Assembly (NCBI GenBank): GCA_965277535.1
Contig: OZ255825.1
Span: 3,100,001-3,164,000 of the forward strand
From: Ilyomonas sp965277535
Lineage (GTDB): Bacteria; Bacteroidota; Bacteroidia; Chitinophagales; Chitinophagaceae
Reading direction: 5' to 3'
DNA: 64,000 nucleotides
The notes beneath the pieces are model-generated. The model was not told where the DNA came from. It ran no database searches and saw only the letters and a program-made list of their open reading frames with translations. This document shows positions 44,682 to 54,260 of the stretch, piece by piece. The position numbers and the translations under genes were made by a program. How positions within the stretch are numbered: the first letter of the stretch is position 1; each line of letters starts with the position of its first letter.

Positions 44682-44735
44682 GCAAAAACAAAAACGGTTC
44701 TGCAGTAAAATATGCAGAACCGTTTTTGTTTTTGC
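44682..44735. terminator. Terminator of rho with paired 11-mers
   Basis: A perfect 23-bp stem; each arm ends with the recurring 11-mer: GCAAAAACAAA (44682-44692) and TTTGTTTTTGC (44725-44735). It lies just after the rho stop. Confidence 0.9.
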
Positions 44736-44785
44736 ACGAATTATCTGAACTGTGATTTGTGGGATGTTTGGGATTTGTGGGATAT

Positions 44786-44830
44786 AAACAAAAAGTTCCG
44801 AACCTTTAAAAGGTTCGGAACTTTTTGTTT
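44786..44830. terminator. Second terminator between convergent rho and the M1 peptidase gene
   Basis: Stem of about 21 bp with arm AAACAAAAAGTTCCGAACC and complement. Together with the rho terminator it insulates the convergent genes. Beyond it, 44881-44922 has CAGTACTGTTGGG and a partial ATCCGTGTTCTATT arm. Confidence 0.85.
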
Positions 44831-44924
44831 AAGATAGCTTGTTTTTACATCAATATTCAATTCTATTTTTGCAATCATTCTCATCCGTCCCCACAGTACT
44901 GTTGGGATCCGTGTTCTATTGAAA

Positions 44925-46808
44925 TTATTTCGCTTTCCAACTGTTATTGCTTTCGTCAGCATCTACCCAGATGCCACCTTCAATTTTTGCAGATGCAACC
45001 GTTTTATTAGATGGAATTGTAACCGAAGTTGCTTTTTGATTTGTGCTCCAAACCTCTGCTGTTTCTCTCAACGTTTGTGTGCTGCCATCGCTGTAGGTAA
45101 CCACCAAATCAAAAGGCGCAGCAAAGCCGCCCATATTCTGAATGTAAGCCACACTTTCTTTTTTATTCGCAACAATGTTTTGCAAAGCCAAATCAATGTA
45201 TCCGTTTGTGAAAAACCAGTTGCTCCAAAACCAATTCAGATTCTTGCCTGAAAGGTTGTTAAATATATAAAAGAAATCCCAGGGAATAGGGTGCTTGCCA
45301 TGCCATCTGTCCATGTATTCGAGTAAACATTTTTTAAACAAAGTATCGCCCAGCATTTCTTTCACAGCCAGGTAGCCCAACGATGGTTTTCCGTATGCGT
45401 TGTTTCCGTAAGCAACGCCATTCAGCACGTTGGCAGGTGTAATAATGGGCAAATCTTCTTCAGTGCTTTTATCATTAATCCATCTATTCACCCGGTACAT
45501 TTTATAAGAATTATCCGCAGCCCCCTTTCCCAAATCATGAATACCAATCAGATATTCAAACGTAGTTGCCCAACCTTCATCCATAAAGGCATAGCGGCCT
45601 TCGTTGATGCCCATATAAAATGGCATATAAGTATGCGCTATCTCATGCTCGGCAACAAAGCGGCTAAACTGTAAGCTGCCACTATGGCTATCGTTAATCA
45701 TCATTGGATATTCCATGTCGGCTTGCCCTTGCACGGCTGTCATTTTTGGATATGGATAAGGCTGCCCCGGAAAGTTGCGCGACAACCAGCCCAACGCATG
45801 GGTTCCAAAATCCACCATGTGATGAAAGTCCTGCGCTGTGTCATCAAAGGCAGCCTGCATACTCACACGGCGATGCATAACATCATCTACCACTACACTT
45901 GCAGCGTCCCACACATAATGATCGCTAATGGCAAGTGCAACATCGGGTACATAAGTGGCCATCCATTTCCACGTGTTCGTTTTGTTTTTGGCAGTTATTT
46001 TTTTGTCCAGCATATCGCTTAGTGTAGCAATGTGAACCGTAGAATCGGAAGTGGCTGCTTGCTGCAAACGCTGCACAACATCGGGCTGTAAAACAGCATC
46101 TTTATTTTGCAATTCGCCGGTTGACCATACCACAAAATTTTGCGGAACAGTAACGCTCAAAGTATAATCGTTGAAGTCGCTGTAAAACTCCTGGAAGTTG
46201 GTAAAATCGGTTCTGTCCCAACCATTGTAATCATCGTACACCGATACGCGCGGATAGAAGTAAGCGAGATAAAAAGTGGTAGAATCCAACATCCCTTCGC
46301 GACCGCTTTGCTTTGATACATCGTAATGCCACGCAATGTTTAGTTTGACAGAATCTTTTGATGGCAATGCATCAGGCAAAGCAACCGGGTACCATGTGTT
46401 GTGATAACCATCTTCCCGCCAGGGCACGGCTTTTCCATTTACTACAAACGAATCAATAGTAACGCCTTCTGTAAGATAATCTTTACCAGCCGGATCGAAG
46501 CGAATGGCACCGGGTTTATGAATATTAACAATGATGCGGATAACAATATTTCTCAGCGCATTCGGGCTGTTGTTAATATAAGTAATACTCTCGCTGCCTT
46601 TAATTGTTCGGCTTGGTGGCATAGCAGTAATACTGATGTTGTAGCGGCCAAAATTTTGCCAGTACTTACCACCCGGTCGTCCATCCGGTGAGCGTGTTTC
46701 GTTGTTGTAAGCTTGTTTAATGTTGCGCGGCATGTATAAATCCTGTGAATGAGCAACCATCGCGCTGGTTACAATCATCAGTAACAAGAATCCTTTTTTC
46801 ATGTTCAA
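44925..46808 (-). CDS. Secreted M1-family metallopeptidase
   Basis: A protein of 627 residues with an N-terminal signal (MNMKKGFLLLMIVTSAMVAH). The zinc site is VAEHEIAHTYMPFYMGINEG near 385-404 (HExxH), with the third ligand in FMDEGWATTFEYL. The M1 substrate motif GxMEN is replaced by GQADMEYPMMI, which fits the non-canonical Bacteroidota subgroup. It should act as an exported aminopeptidase. It is alone in its unit. Confidence 0.88.
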   Translation of the reverse strand: MNMKKGFLLLMIVTSAMVAHSQDLYMPRNIKQAYNNETRSPDGRPGGKYWQNFGRYNISITAMPPSRTIKGSESITYINNSPNALRNIVIRIIVNIHKPGAIRFDPAGKDYLTEGVTIDSFVVNGKAVPWREDGYHNTWYPVALPDALPSKDSVKLNIAWHYDVSKQSGREGMLDSTTFYLAYFYPRVSVYDDYNGWDRTDFTNFQEFYSDFNDYTLSVTVPQNFVVWSTGELQNKDAVLQPDVVQRLQQAATSDSTVHIATLSDMLDKKITAKNKTNTWKWMATYVPDVALAISDHYVWDAASVVVDDVMHRRVSMQAAFDDTAQDFHHMVDFGTHALGWLSRNFPGQPYPYPKMTAVQGQADMEYPMMINDSHSGSLQFSRFVAEHEIAHTYMPFYMGINEGRYAFMDEGWATTFEYLIGIHDLGKGAADNSYKMYRVNRWINDKSTEEDLPIITPANVLNGVAYGNNAYGKPSLGYLAVKEMLGDTLFKKCLLEYMDRWHGKHPIPWDFFYIFNNLSGKNLNWFWSNWFFTNGYIDLALQNIVANKKESVAYIQNMGGFAAPFDLVVTYSDGSTQTLRETAEVWSTNQKATSVTIPSNKTVASAKIEGGIWVDADESNNSWKAK

Positions 46809-47197
46809 TTATTCAGCCTGCAACATTAATAAATCTGTTTTATTTTTTCTTTTTTATGATGAATGAAATGATGTGTTGTTTTGACTAATGTTGAATGTCC
46901 TCGTCATTCCGCCCCGACAATACTGTTGGGGCCGCCGTTTGGTTTTGCACATATTTGGTGTTTGCAGGCGGCTTTGCCTGCCTACCGGACAGGCAGGTGC
47001 GGAATCTGCTCTTGGAAGTTTAAACAAGTTAGTATGTTGTAAACATCTTCACTTCATTCAATCATTTTCATAATATAAACAGCAGATTCCGCACAAAGCC
47101 CTCGTAAAAGCGTTAAGGTGCAAGTTCGTGTTGAGGGCATTTGCGGAATGACGGCAGCACACGGCTTCTTTCAAAAATAGCGGCAAAAACAAAAGCG
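46809..47197. repeat. Repeat-dense gap between the M1 peptidase and the TonB-dependent receptor
   Basis: Several elements stand in a row: GACAATACTGTTGGGG (46915), the second copy of the 25-base repeat (46935-46959), a hairpin CCTGCC...GGCAGG at 46978-46997, and the fold-back ATTCCGCACAAAGCCCT...GAGGGCATTTGCGGAAT at 47086-47150. A GCAAAAACAAA site lies at 47183-47193. No supported gene. Confidence 0.6.
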
Positions 47198-49666
47198 CTA
47201 CAACCGAATGTTCACCGCTATCATTCCATTGATTCTTGCCATCGGGAAATAATAATTTTCAGTAACCGGAGAACTTGCATAATTGTAAGAAAATGTATAG
47301 CCATTCGGTTCGTATTCTCTGCCAAATACATTGTTGATCTGACCAATGATGCTCCATTCTTTAAACACCACTTTTTTAAATGTATAAATGGCTCTTGCAT
47401 CTTCTGTAAAGTAATCACGCAGGCTTCGTTTTTGGTTTTGCGTATTGTCTAAATATTGCCGCGAAACATACTTGCTCAATAAACTAATTTCAAAGTTTTT
47501 TATGGGCAGAATATTTATAGAACCGTTGGCAATGATAGAGGGCGAAAACGAAATATCGGTGTTGTTATGTTGAATAGATTGCTGCCCCGTGTAATTTAAA
47601 TCAGCATCGTATTCATCAATGTATTCGGTGAACGATTTTATTTTATTGCGGCTGAAAGTAGCACCGGCATTGAGGTTCAGCCACTCGTTTACTTTTGCGC
47701 CAGCTTGCAGTTCGATGCCAGCGCGGTAACTGTTCGGCGCATTGATACGTGTGTAAGCACCGATGTCGTTTATTTTTCCGGTTAGCACCAACTGGTTTTT
47801 ATATTGCATGTAATACAACGTTGCGCTCCAATTGAACGTTTTGTTTTGATGAGATATATTGGCTTCCCAATCGTATAAAATTTCTGCAGCCGGTTGTGTT
47901 GTTTTGCCAGCTTCAAAATCATCGCGGTTCGGTTCTTTGCCTGCCACGGCATAGCTTAGATAAGCACTCCAGTTGTTATTGGTATAATTCAAGCCAGCTT
48001 TCGGGTTGAAGAAATTGAAATTGCGATCAATGTACAATTTTGGGTTGTCTTCAAAACCATTCATATCATAGACTACACGGCGATATTGAACATCGCCAAA
48101 CAAGCTAAAATAATTGTTGAATTGATGCAGCCATTTAGCATATAAATTCACATCTGTTTTATAAGCCGGCATTCGATAATATTCATAATTATCAGACGCT
48201 CCGCCATTCGCTGTCCATATCACATTAGCGTAATGCCAGCCAATATACTTTGATGCACTGCCACCCAATGTTATCTCATCGGTTATGGTTTTCTTTTGCA
48301 AAGAAAATGTAGTTCCATAAAAAGAATTGTTTAACCAGCGGTCGCGTATCAAATCGGTTTTTGTTATTGTGTCGTTGCCCGCTACAACATTTGACAAACC
48401 ATAATCACCATAGTTTTGATTATGTTTATATTCTTCATAATAACCTCTGCCTCGTGTTAAAAAAGCAGCGATGTTTAGTGATAAATGCGAGGCGAGTTGC
48501 TGGTTCCAAAACAACTGGTAATTGTCTTGCTGATAGTTGTCGGTTTGGTTAGGATAATTGTACAAATTGTACGTTCTCTTGTTGCTGTTGAATAGGTTCA
48601 CCGAATCGGCCGGCGTAAAAAAATAAGTGCCGATGTTGTTGTTGTAAAAGTTCTGTAAGTCTTGCCCGGAGCCAAATAGCTTTGCTTCGGGCACGCCGTT
48701 CCATGCCTGGTAGGTTTTTTCTTTTCCGGTAAAAATATTCAACCGCAATGATGTTTTTTTAGCGAGATAGGCTGCCGAAAAATAAGCCGATTGCAAATTG
48801 CTTTTGGCTCTGTCAATAAAACCATCGGAGCTGATGCGGCTCAATCGTGCATCAATGGTAAAATGATTGTTTAATAAACCACTACCTACTTTAACGGTGT
48901 TCTTCCACGTGTTGAAAGAACCATAGCTGTTATTGATTTCTGCGTATGCCGAATCGTGTATTTCATTTGTACTTAAATTGATGGTTGCACCAAACGCGCC
49001 TGCGCCATTGGTTGAGGTTCCAACGCCGCGTTGAATTTGTAAAGAAGAAACCGAAGAAGCAAAATCGGGCAGGTCAACAAAATAACTAATGCTGCTTTCC
49101 GCATCATTGTACGGAATGCCGTTCAACGTAATGTTGATGCGGGTTCCGTCAGTTCCGCGAATGTGAATTCCGGTATAGCCAACGCCATTTCCGGCATCGG
49201 AATTTACGACAACCGAAGGCGTTTGGTTGAGTAAAAAAGGCAGGTCCTGCGCAACATTATTCTTAGCAATCTGGGCACTTGATAAGTTTGTTTTTGTAAA
49301 CGGCGAACGCTCCGAAGCTCGCACTGAGCGGACTTCCAACGGCTCCAATGCAGCCGCATCTTCTTCCAGAATAAAATTCAGAATTATATCTTTTTCATCA
49401 ACCAAAATGGCTTGCGAAGCTTCTGTCTTACCCACATAATTTGCGGTGATGGTTGCCTTGCCTTTTGAAATATGGGCAAAAACAAACTCACCATTTGCGT
49501 TGGTGATGACTGTTGTTTTTTTACCCGAAATCGCCAATACTACATTGGCGCCTTGCAAGGGCATTTTATTTTTGCCGGTAACGATTCCACTAACGGTTAC
49601 TTGTGCGTGTACAACAACAGCGATGAGGAGGCATGTTATTGTTCCCAAAACTTTCTTTACATTCAT
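47198..49666 (-). CDS. TonB-dependent receptor under TPP riboswitch control
   Basis: A protein of 822 residues with signal peptide (MNVKKVLGTITCLLIAVVVH, cleavage near AQ). Residues 24-105 form a carboxypeptidase-like domain. The plug (NVAQDLPFLLNQTPSVVVNS, then GVGYTGIHIRGTDGTRINIT) and a large barrel follow, with the C-terminal strand NGMIAVNIRL. A TPP riboswitch lies about 50-140 bases upstream, so the substrate is most likely thiamine or a precursor. No other thiamine gene is adjacent. Confidence 0.88.
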   Translation of the reverse strand: MNVKKVLGTITCLLIAVVVHAQVTVSGIVTGKNKMPLQGANVVLAISGKKTTVITNANGEFVFAHISKGKATITANYVGKTEASQAILVDEKDIILNFILEEDAAALEPLEVRSVRASERSPFTKTNLSSAQIAKNNVAQDLPFLLNQTPSVVVNSDAGNGVGYTGIHIRGTDGTRINITLNGIPYNDAESSISYFVDLPDFASSVSSLQIQRGVGTSTNGAGAFGATINLSTNEIHDSAYAEINNSYGSFNTWKNTVKVGSGLLNNHFTIDARLSRISSDGFIDRAKSNLQSAYFSAAYLAKKTSLRLNIFTGKEKTYQAWNGVPEAKLFGSGQDLQNFYNNNIGTYFFTPADSVNLFNSNKRTYNLYNYPNQTDNYQQDNYQLFWNQQLASHLSLNIAAFLTRGRGYYEEYKHNQNYGDYGLSNVVAGNDTITKTDLIRDRWLNNSFYGTTFSLQKKTITDEITLGGSASKYIGWHYANVIWTANGGASDNYEYYRMPAYKTDVNLYAKWLHQFNNYFSLFGDVQYRRVVYDMNGFEDNPKLYIDRNFNFFNPKAGLNYTNNNWSAYLSYAVAGKEPNRDDFEAGKTTQPAAEILYDWEANISHQNKTFNWSATLYYMQYKNQLVLTGKINDIGAYTRINAPNSYRAGIELQAGAKVNEWLNLNAGATFSRNKIKSFTEYIDEYDADLNYTGQQSIQHNNTDISFSPSIIANGSINILPIKNFEISLLSKYVSRQYLDNTQNQKRSLRDYFTEDARAIYTFKKVVFKEWSIIGQINNVFGREYEPNGYTFSYNYASSPVTENYYFPMARINGMIAVNIRL

Positions 49667-49714
49667 AAAAAAATGTTTGAGAACAGGAAATGTGGCTAAC
49701 GGAGAGGAGAAGTT

Positions 49715-49808
49715 ATATCTGCCTTCCCTTCGCAGGCATTACCCTGTTCAGGTTCTACGGGTGTAATCTCAGCTTCTTCTCGCCTTTGCGGCAGATTCAG
49801 CACCCCGG
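49715..49808 (-). promoter_or_regulatory. TPP (THI-box) riboswitch upstream of the receptor gene
   Basis: On the minus strand the conserved elements appear in order: GGGGTGCTG, CTGAGATTACACCC, GAACCTGAACAGGGTAATGC and GCGAAGGGAAG. They match the THI element (CTGAGA, ACCYNYAGAACCTG, GGGTAATGCC). The receptor ATG follows at 49666, leaving about 48 bases for the expression platform. Confidence 0.9.
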
Positions 49809-49929
49809 GAATTTAAAATATTGTTTATGCAAAAAACATTTGTGAGAACGCATTTTGCAGGTGCAAAGTAAAGGCAGAATTTTTATACTGATGTAACCTT
49901 TTATTGCCATCTTCGTTTTGCATATAGAA

Positions 49930-50652
49930 ATGAAAAGAATGAAACGAATTGTAGTCTTGTTGTTGCTGATTATTTGCGTAAAAACAAACGCACAGAATTT
50001 AGTGTACGATGCCAATGCCGAAGTAAGAAATGTAGCTGCTTTTAATGGTGTAAGTGCGGGTGGCGGCATCACGGTGTATCTTTCGCAAGGCAAGGAACAA
50101 GCGATTGCTGTGAGTGCTGACGATGTAAAAAATGTAGGCAAAATAAAAACGGAAGTGAAGAACGGCGTGCTGAAAATTTATATAGATGCTGCGCTCTGGA
50201 ACAACTGGAGCTGGGGTAACAAAAAAATAAAAGCTTATGTAACAGTTACTGAATTGAACAGCCTGGAATTATCCGGCGGTTCGGTGGGTAAAATTGTAGA
50301 TGCACTTACTACTAATAACCTGGATTTGGAATGCCATGGCGGAAGCATCATTAACGGAAATATTACGGCATCAAAACTATCGCTTCGCTTAACCGGCGGC
50401 AGTATTGCTACCATCAGTGGTACGTTTGGAAATGCCGATATTGATGCCAGTGGCGGAAGCATTGTAAAAGATTTTGATGCGGCAGCAGACGTTTGCAAAG
50501 TAGATGCTTCGGGCGGTTCGGTCATCAACTTTACAGTGAACAAAGAATTAACGGCTGATGCCAGTGGTGGAAGCATCATCAATTACCGCGGAACGGGTAT
50601 CATTAAAAGCGTTGACACCAGTGGCGGAAGTGCCGTGAAGAAAAAAGAATAA
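49930..50652 (+). CDS. Secreted head-GIN-domain (DUF2807) beta-helix-like protein
   Basis: A protein of about 240 residues from the ATG at 49930 (the next Met at 49939 is an alternative; a TTG start further upstream is not needed). Signal peptide MKRMKRIVVLLLLIICVKTN with cleavage near AQ. The mature part repeats short strands ending in SGGS (residues about 115-235: GGSVGK, GGSIING, SGGSIV, SGGSVI, SGGSII), a DUF2807 beta-helix. Function is unknown; such proteins often sit with anti-sigma-like or PspC genes, which are not seen here. Confidence 0.8.
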   Translation: MKRMKRIVVLLLLIICVKTNAQNLVYDANAEVRNVAAFNGVSAGGGITVYLSQGKEQAIAVSADDVKNVGKIKTEVKNGVLKIYIDAALWNNWSWGNKKIKAYVTVTELNSLELSGGSVGKIVDALTTNNLDLECHGGSIINGNITASKLSLRLTGGSIATISGTFGNADIDASGGSIVKDFDAAADVCKVDASGGSVINFTVNKELTADASGGSIINYRGTGIIKSVDTSGGSAVKKKE

Positions 50653-50705
50653 GACGAATCACACTGTATAATCTTTTAAAATAGTGGAACTCGAATCAAA
50701 ACTTC

Positions 50706-50915
50706 ATGAGATTGCTTTTAAATCTTTTTCTGGCATTTTTAGGCTTATTAGTTTACGCATTCTGGTCGTCAGGAATGCACAGAGATATTTTATTACGAAC
50801 TGATAATGCAGGAGACTGGTTAATGTTTTTACTGTTGTTGATATTTTGGGGAATACCTGTAATGAATTTGTTGAGGTGGTTAAATGAAAGAAGTGGTAAC
50901 AGGAATCAAAATTAA
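50706..50915 (+). CDS. Small two-helix membrane protein
   Basis: A protein of 69 residues (MRLLLNLFLAFLGLLVYAFW...). Hydrophobic segments at about 3-20 and 39-58, basic ends, and a tail RWLNERSGNRNQN. It lies 53 bases after the DUF2807 gene on the same strand, so it is probably co-transcribed. No family recognised. Confidence 0.6.
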   Translation: MRLLLNLFLAFLGLLVYAFWSSGMHRDILLRTDNAGDWLMFLLLLIFWGIPVMNLLRWLNERSGNRNQN

Positions 50916-51044
50916 ATCAAGCAATTGAATCCTTTCTTTTGGGGCATAGTATTATCTCTCTTGAAATAGGATAACGAAGTGTAACAAAGAACATCATCAA
51001 TAAAAAGAATAAAAGTTTTTCTTCGCCAATTGGTTGCATCGGGC

Positions 51045-51052
51045 TATATTTG
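51045..51052 (+). promoter_or_regulatory. Candidate -7 box of tRNA-fMet
   Basis: TATATTTG matches TANNTTTG, with transcription expected to start about 50 bases before the tRNA. The -33 element is not clear (a TTGG at 51030 is too near). Confidence 0.45.
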
Positions 51053-51107
51053 CAGCCCCAATCGTTAAACGGGTTGGTACAAAAAAGATCTTATTCAAAT
51101 TTTATAT

Positions 51108-51179
<72 letters not shown>

Positions 51180-51185
51180 CACAAG

Positions 51186-51215
51186 AAAAGCCTCATCAAT
51201 TTTGATGGGGCTTTT
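51186..51215 (+). terminator. Terminator after tRNA-fMet
   Basis: AAAAGCCTCATCA pairs with TGATGGGGCTTTT across ATTT (one G-T pair), followed by GTGTTTTTG. Confidence 0.8.
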
Positions 51216-51340
51216 GTGTTTTTGTCTGAATAATACCAGGTTAAAGCAGATAGCAGACTGACTATCCGTAATCGTTGTTAACACCTGCCTTTCTACATCA
51301 GTTTTCGATATCATTTCAACTCTGCATAAGAAGGAAATAG

Positions 51341-51568
51341 GGATAGAACCGTAGGTTCGGTGCTTTTTGTAACAACGGATTTCAATCCGTTGTTAAGGCA
51401 GCACAACAAGGTAAAGGAGAACCGTAGGTTCGGCATATCTTTTCAATTTCTTTGCGGAGGGTGCAAAACAGGCGTCGTGCCTACGGCACTCGTTCCTCTT
51501 TGCCTGCTTCTTTATCAACGGATTCAAATCCGTTGTTACAAAAGCGGTCGAACCTACGGTTCTTATCC
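51341..51568. repeat. MITE-like palindromic element of 228 bases
   Basis: Terminal arms of about 55 bases are imperfectly inverted (51341-51395 and 51515-51568). They include GAACCGTAGGTTCGG and AACGGATTTCAATCCGTTG hairpins. A third GAACCGTAGGTTCGG lies at 51420-51434, and GTCGTGCCTACGGCAC at 51474-51489. No transposase is encoded; a 71-residue frame through it is an artefact. The flanks 51216-51340 and 51569-51679 hold no supported gene. Confidence 0.75.
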
Positions 51569-51679
51569 AATCTGAGGTGCATCAGGGACAAATTGCCTGA
51601 ACAAATATAAATTCTCAGTAGTGATATATGTACAACAGTCTATAACCGATTTTAATTTGGTATCGCCCTCTCACAGCTT

Positions 51680-54043
51680 CTACAAATTCACCTCCTGACT
51701 TCCACCATGTAAAGCCACTGTTTTTCCATTCCAGATAAAGTTTCCTTTTACACCATCTGGCAATATTATGTTTCCCGAAATTCCATTTTCCCTCTTTCGT
51801 TCCAGCGATACTGAAATGGTGCCATCGGGATGCGGCATACTTCCTTTTATAGAAGTTAACTCGCCAGGCGCAGGTGCAATAGTAACGGTTTTAAAATGTG
51901 GCGAAGAAGGCATGATTCCGCAAATGGTAGCCAGGAAATCGTACAACGGAGAGGCGCTCCAGGCATGGCAATCAGAGCGCGTTGGATCAGGTTGTTCAGC
52001 AAAGGTTGTCAGTCCGTTGGCAATCATGTCCCGCCAGGGTTTTAACTGACTGTAATACAAGTTTCCCATGCCCGCTTTTTTCATTGCTTGTGTCAGATAA
52101 AACCGATAATAAAAAGTAGCCTGCGTGAGCGACGTATCATACAAAACCGTTTTCATCACTTGTTGTTCTTCATTTTTTGAAATAGAGCCTGTTAGTATTG
52201 CCATAATGCCTGCATGTTGACTAAAGCTTTTTTTATCCGGCGTATCAGCCATAGCGTGTTTGGTTTTATCAAAACAATTTGTGTAGGTACCGGCTGATAA
52301 CTTTTGAGCAAGCTCATTGCAATGAACTGCTTCTTCATCCTGTTTGAAATAACTGAAAAGAGTGGCTGCCTGTTGCAGCGTATAAACATACTGCAGCGTT
52401 ACCACCGCACTGTTGCCATCATTCGCACCGGGTGGCGTGCCACCAGGGAAAGTAGAAGCCCAATCGGTAAAATTCCACCAAGTCATAGGCCCCAGCATGT
52501 CTTTATTTTTATCAATATTTTGCTCATACCAGTGCAGCACTCCTTTTACTGCCTGTAGCTTGCTCTCTACAAACGCATCATCCGGTCGGTGCATCAGGTA
52601 ATCATACAACATGCTAATCCAAAACAGGGAAAAGGGTGGAATCACCTGCAGGCGGCTGCTTGGGTATCTGCCCTGCGTTAAGCCTTCGGCAATGCGTGAA
52701 TTGTAAAAGTCCCCAATCGCTTTTCGCATTAGTCTATCATCGCCTGTGATGTAGAGCGAGATCAAAGATTGTATGCGCGTATCGGCTTCGTATTGCAATT
52801 GCTCGTAGTAAGGACAATCAAAATACGTTTCGCCTGCGCAAAGCCTTGCCGTGCGCCAGCCCACGTCCCACAACGCTTTCAGCGTAGTATCGTTACTGCT
52901 GAAAGAAGCTTTTTGCTGAAAAGGATAGCCGGTGTACATGCCGTATAAATCATCAATCACCAGCGGCTCATCGTTTGTTTTTACATCAATTTGTAAATAG
53001 CGATAGGTGCGAAACCAAAGCGGGCGAAAAGTCTTGTTAGGGCTGCCATCGGGCACAAAAACATCAAAGTTGCCAATTACCGTTTTGCCTTCTATATCGT
53101 TGCGGTTTCCTTTTTGTCCATTTTTATCAAACAAGGCTTCATTATAAGTAAGTTTAATAACAGCATCTTTACCACCACTTACTGTTAGTTGTGGATAAGC
53201 CACCGTGTTGAATGTTTGATCGAGCAACACGCTTGCTGTTGTATGCGGAGGAATGGTTACGGGATGAGCCCCTTTAATGAAGCCTGCATCTGTCATCCCA
53301 TTCATTCTGCGGCTCGTAACAATGCGCTGTTCCTTTTCTTCCATCAAAGGAATGGTTCGGGGCACCAACGTCCATAGATTATCACTGCCAACACCCCAGG
53401 GTACAGGCGCAGCAATGGTTACAGCGTTTTCCCATGCAGCGTCGTTAAAAGAAGAAACCTGCCAGTTCCAGGGATAGTGTTCGGCGCGAACTGAATCGCC
53501 CGGACCAATCACCATATAGCTGTGCAGCCTACTTCCGTTATCTGTTGAACAAGGATAGTAAGCACTGTCTTTCATAACCTTCCAACTCTTATTTGTGTTT
53601 GCCATCTGCGATGCTTCATCATCGCCCTGCACTACAAATGCTGTTTGGTTGGTGATCTGCGCCACGGCAGCCCATTCTGCCATGTTCCAAACCAATGCGG
53701 CGATTGTGTTGCTGCCACTGTGCAGGTAAGAAGCGATATTCACCGTTTCAAAATTCCAATGCGCTAAGTCGCCTCTGGCAGGACCACTGCATACCGGCTC
53801 GCCGTTCACAAACAAGCGATAGCGATTGTCTGCCGATATGTGAATGATGAAGCTATCCGGCTTATTGGTAAGTGTAAAATTCTTTCTGAAATGATACACG
53901 CCATAAGCCCGTTGCGAAACGCCGGCACAGCTTATCCAGCTTGCCTTCCAGTAATCGTTGAGCAGGGAAGGAGCGATGGTTTGTGCCCATAAATTTTGAT
54001 AAAAACAAAACAGAAGGAGCAAAGCAATTGTGTTGCGAATCAT
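51680..54043 (-). CDS. Secreted alpha-L-rhamnosidase-like glycoside hydrolase (GH78)
   Basis: A protein of 787 residues with signal peptide (MIRNTIALLLLFCFYQNLWA). An N-terminal beta-sandwich carries FRKNFTLTNKPDSFIIHISA and DNRYRLFVNGEPV (rhamnosidase N-domain). The (alpha/alpha)6 catalytic domain starts near residue 375; FDCPYYEQLQYEADTRIQSL is the GH78 block whose acidic residues include the catalytic candidates. A C-terminal all-beta domain ends the protein. It would release terminal rhamnose from plant or microbial glycans. No SusCD pair or other glycan enzyme is adjacent. Confidence 0.85.
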   Translation of the reverse strand: MIRNTIALLLLFCFYQNLWAQTIAPSLLNDYWKASWISCAGVSQRAYGVYHFRKNFTLTNKPDSFIIHISADNRYRLFVNGEPVCSGPARGDLAHWNFETVNIASYLHSGSNTIAALVWNMAEWAAVAQITNQTAFVVQGDDEASQMANTNKSWKVMKDSAYYPCSTDNGSRLHSYMVIGPGDSVRAEHYPWNWQVSSFNDAAWENAVTIAAPVPWGVGSDNLWTLVPRTIPLMEEKEQRIVTSRRMNGMTDAGFIKGAHPVTIPPHTTASVLLDQTFNTVAYPQLTVSGGKDAVIKLTYNEALFDKNGQKGNRNDIEGKTVIGNFDVFVPDGSPNKTFRPLWFRTYRYLQIDVKTNDEPLVIDDLYGMYTGYPFQQKASFSSNDTTLKALWDVGWRTARLCAGETYFDCPYYEQLQYEADTRIQSLISLYITGDDRLMRKAIGDFYNSRIAEGLTQGRYPSSRLQVIPPFSLFWISMLYDYLMHRPDDAFVESKLQAVKGVLHWYEQNIDKNKDMLGPMTWWNFTDWASTFPGGTPPGANDGNSAVVTLQYVYTLQQAATLFSYFKQDEEAVHCNELAQKLSAGTYTNCFDKTKHAMADTPDKKSFSQHAGIMAILTGSISKNEEQQVMKTVLYDTSLTQATFYYRFYLTQAMKKAGMGNLYYSQLKPWRDMIANGLTTFAEQPDPTRSDCHAWSASPLYDFLATICGIMPSSPHFKTVTIAPAPGELTSIKGSMPHPDGTISVSLERKRENGISGNIILPDGVKGNFIWNGKTVALHGGSQEVNL

Positions 54044-54260
54044 GTGAGATGGTTAACGAAGGGAAGATAGGAAAATGAAGTGAAAATTTTATTTTGTATG
54101 AAAAGAGGTGATGATGTTACTATGTTTGATAGAAAGAAATATCGGTAAAAACAAACCCGTGAACATTCGCACTGCATACATTTGTTTTTGCCGGATAATT
54201 ACAGCATTGCAAACTTTACCGGGGAAATCAACTTGTGATAAAAAAATGCGCTACTCAGAT

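Noticed and set aside
51360..51575. 71-residue ORF near the tRNA
   Set aside because: It lies wholly inside the palindromic element and its sequence is explained by the repeat.
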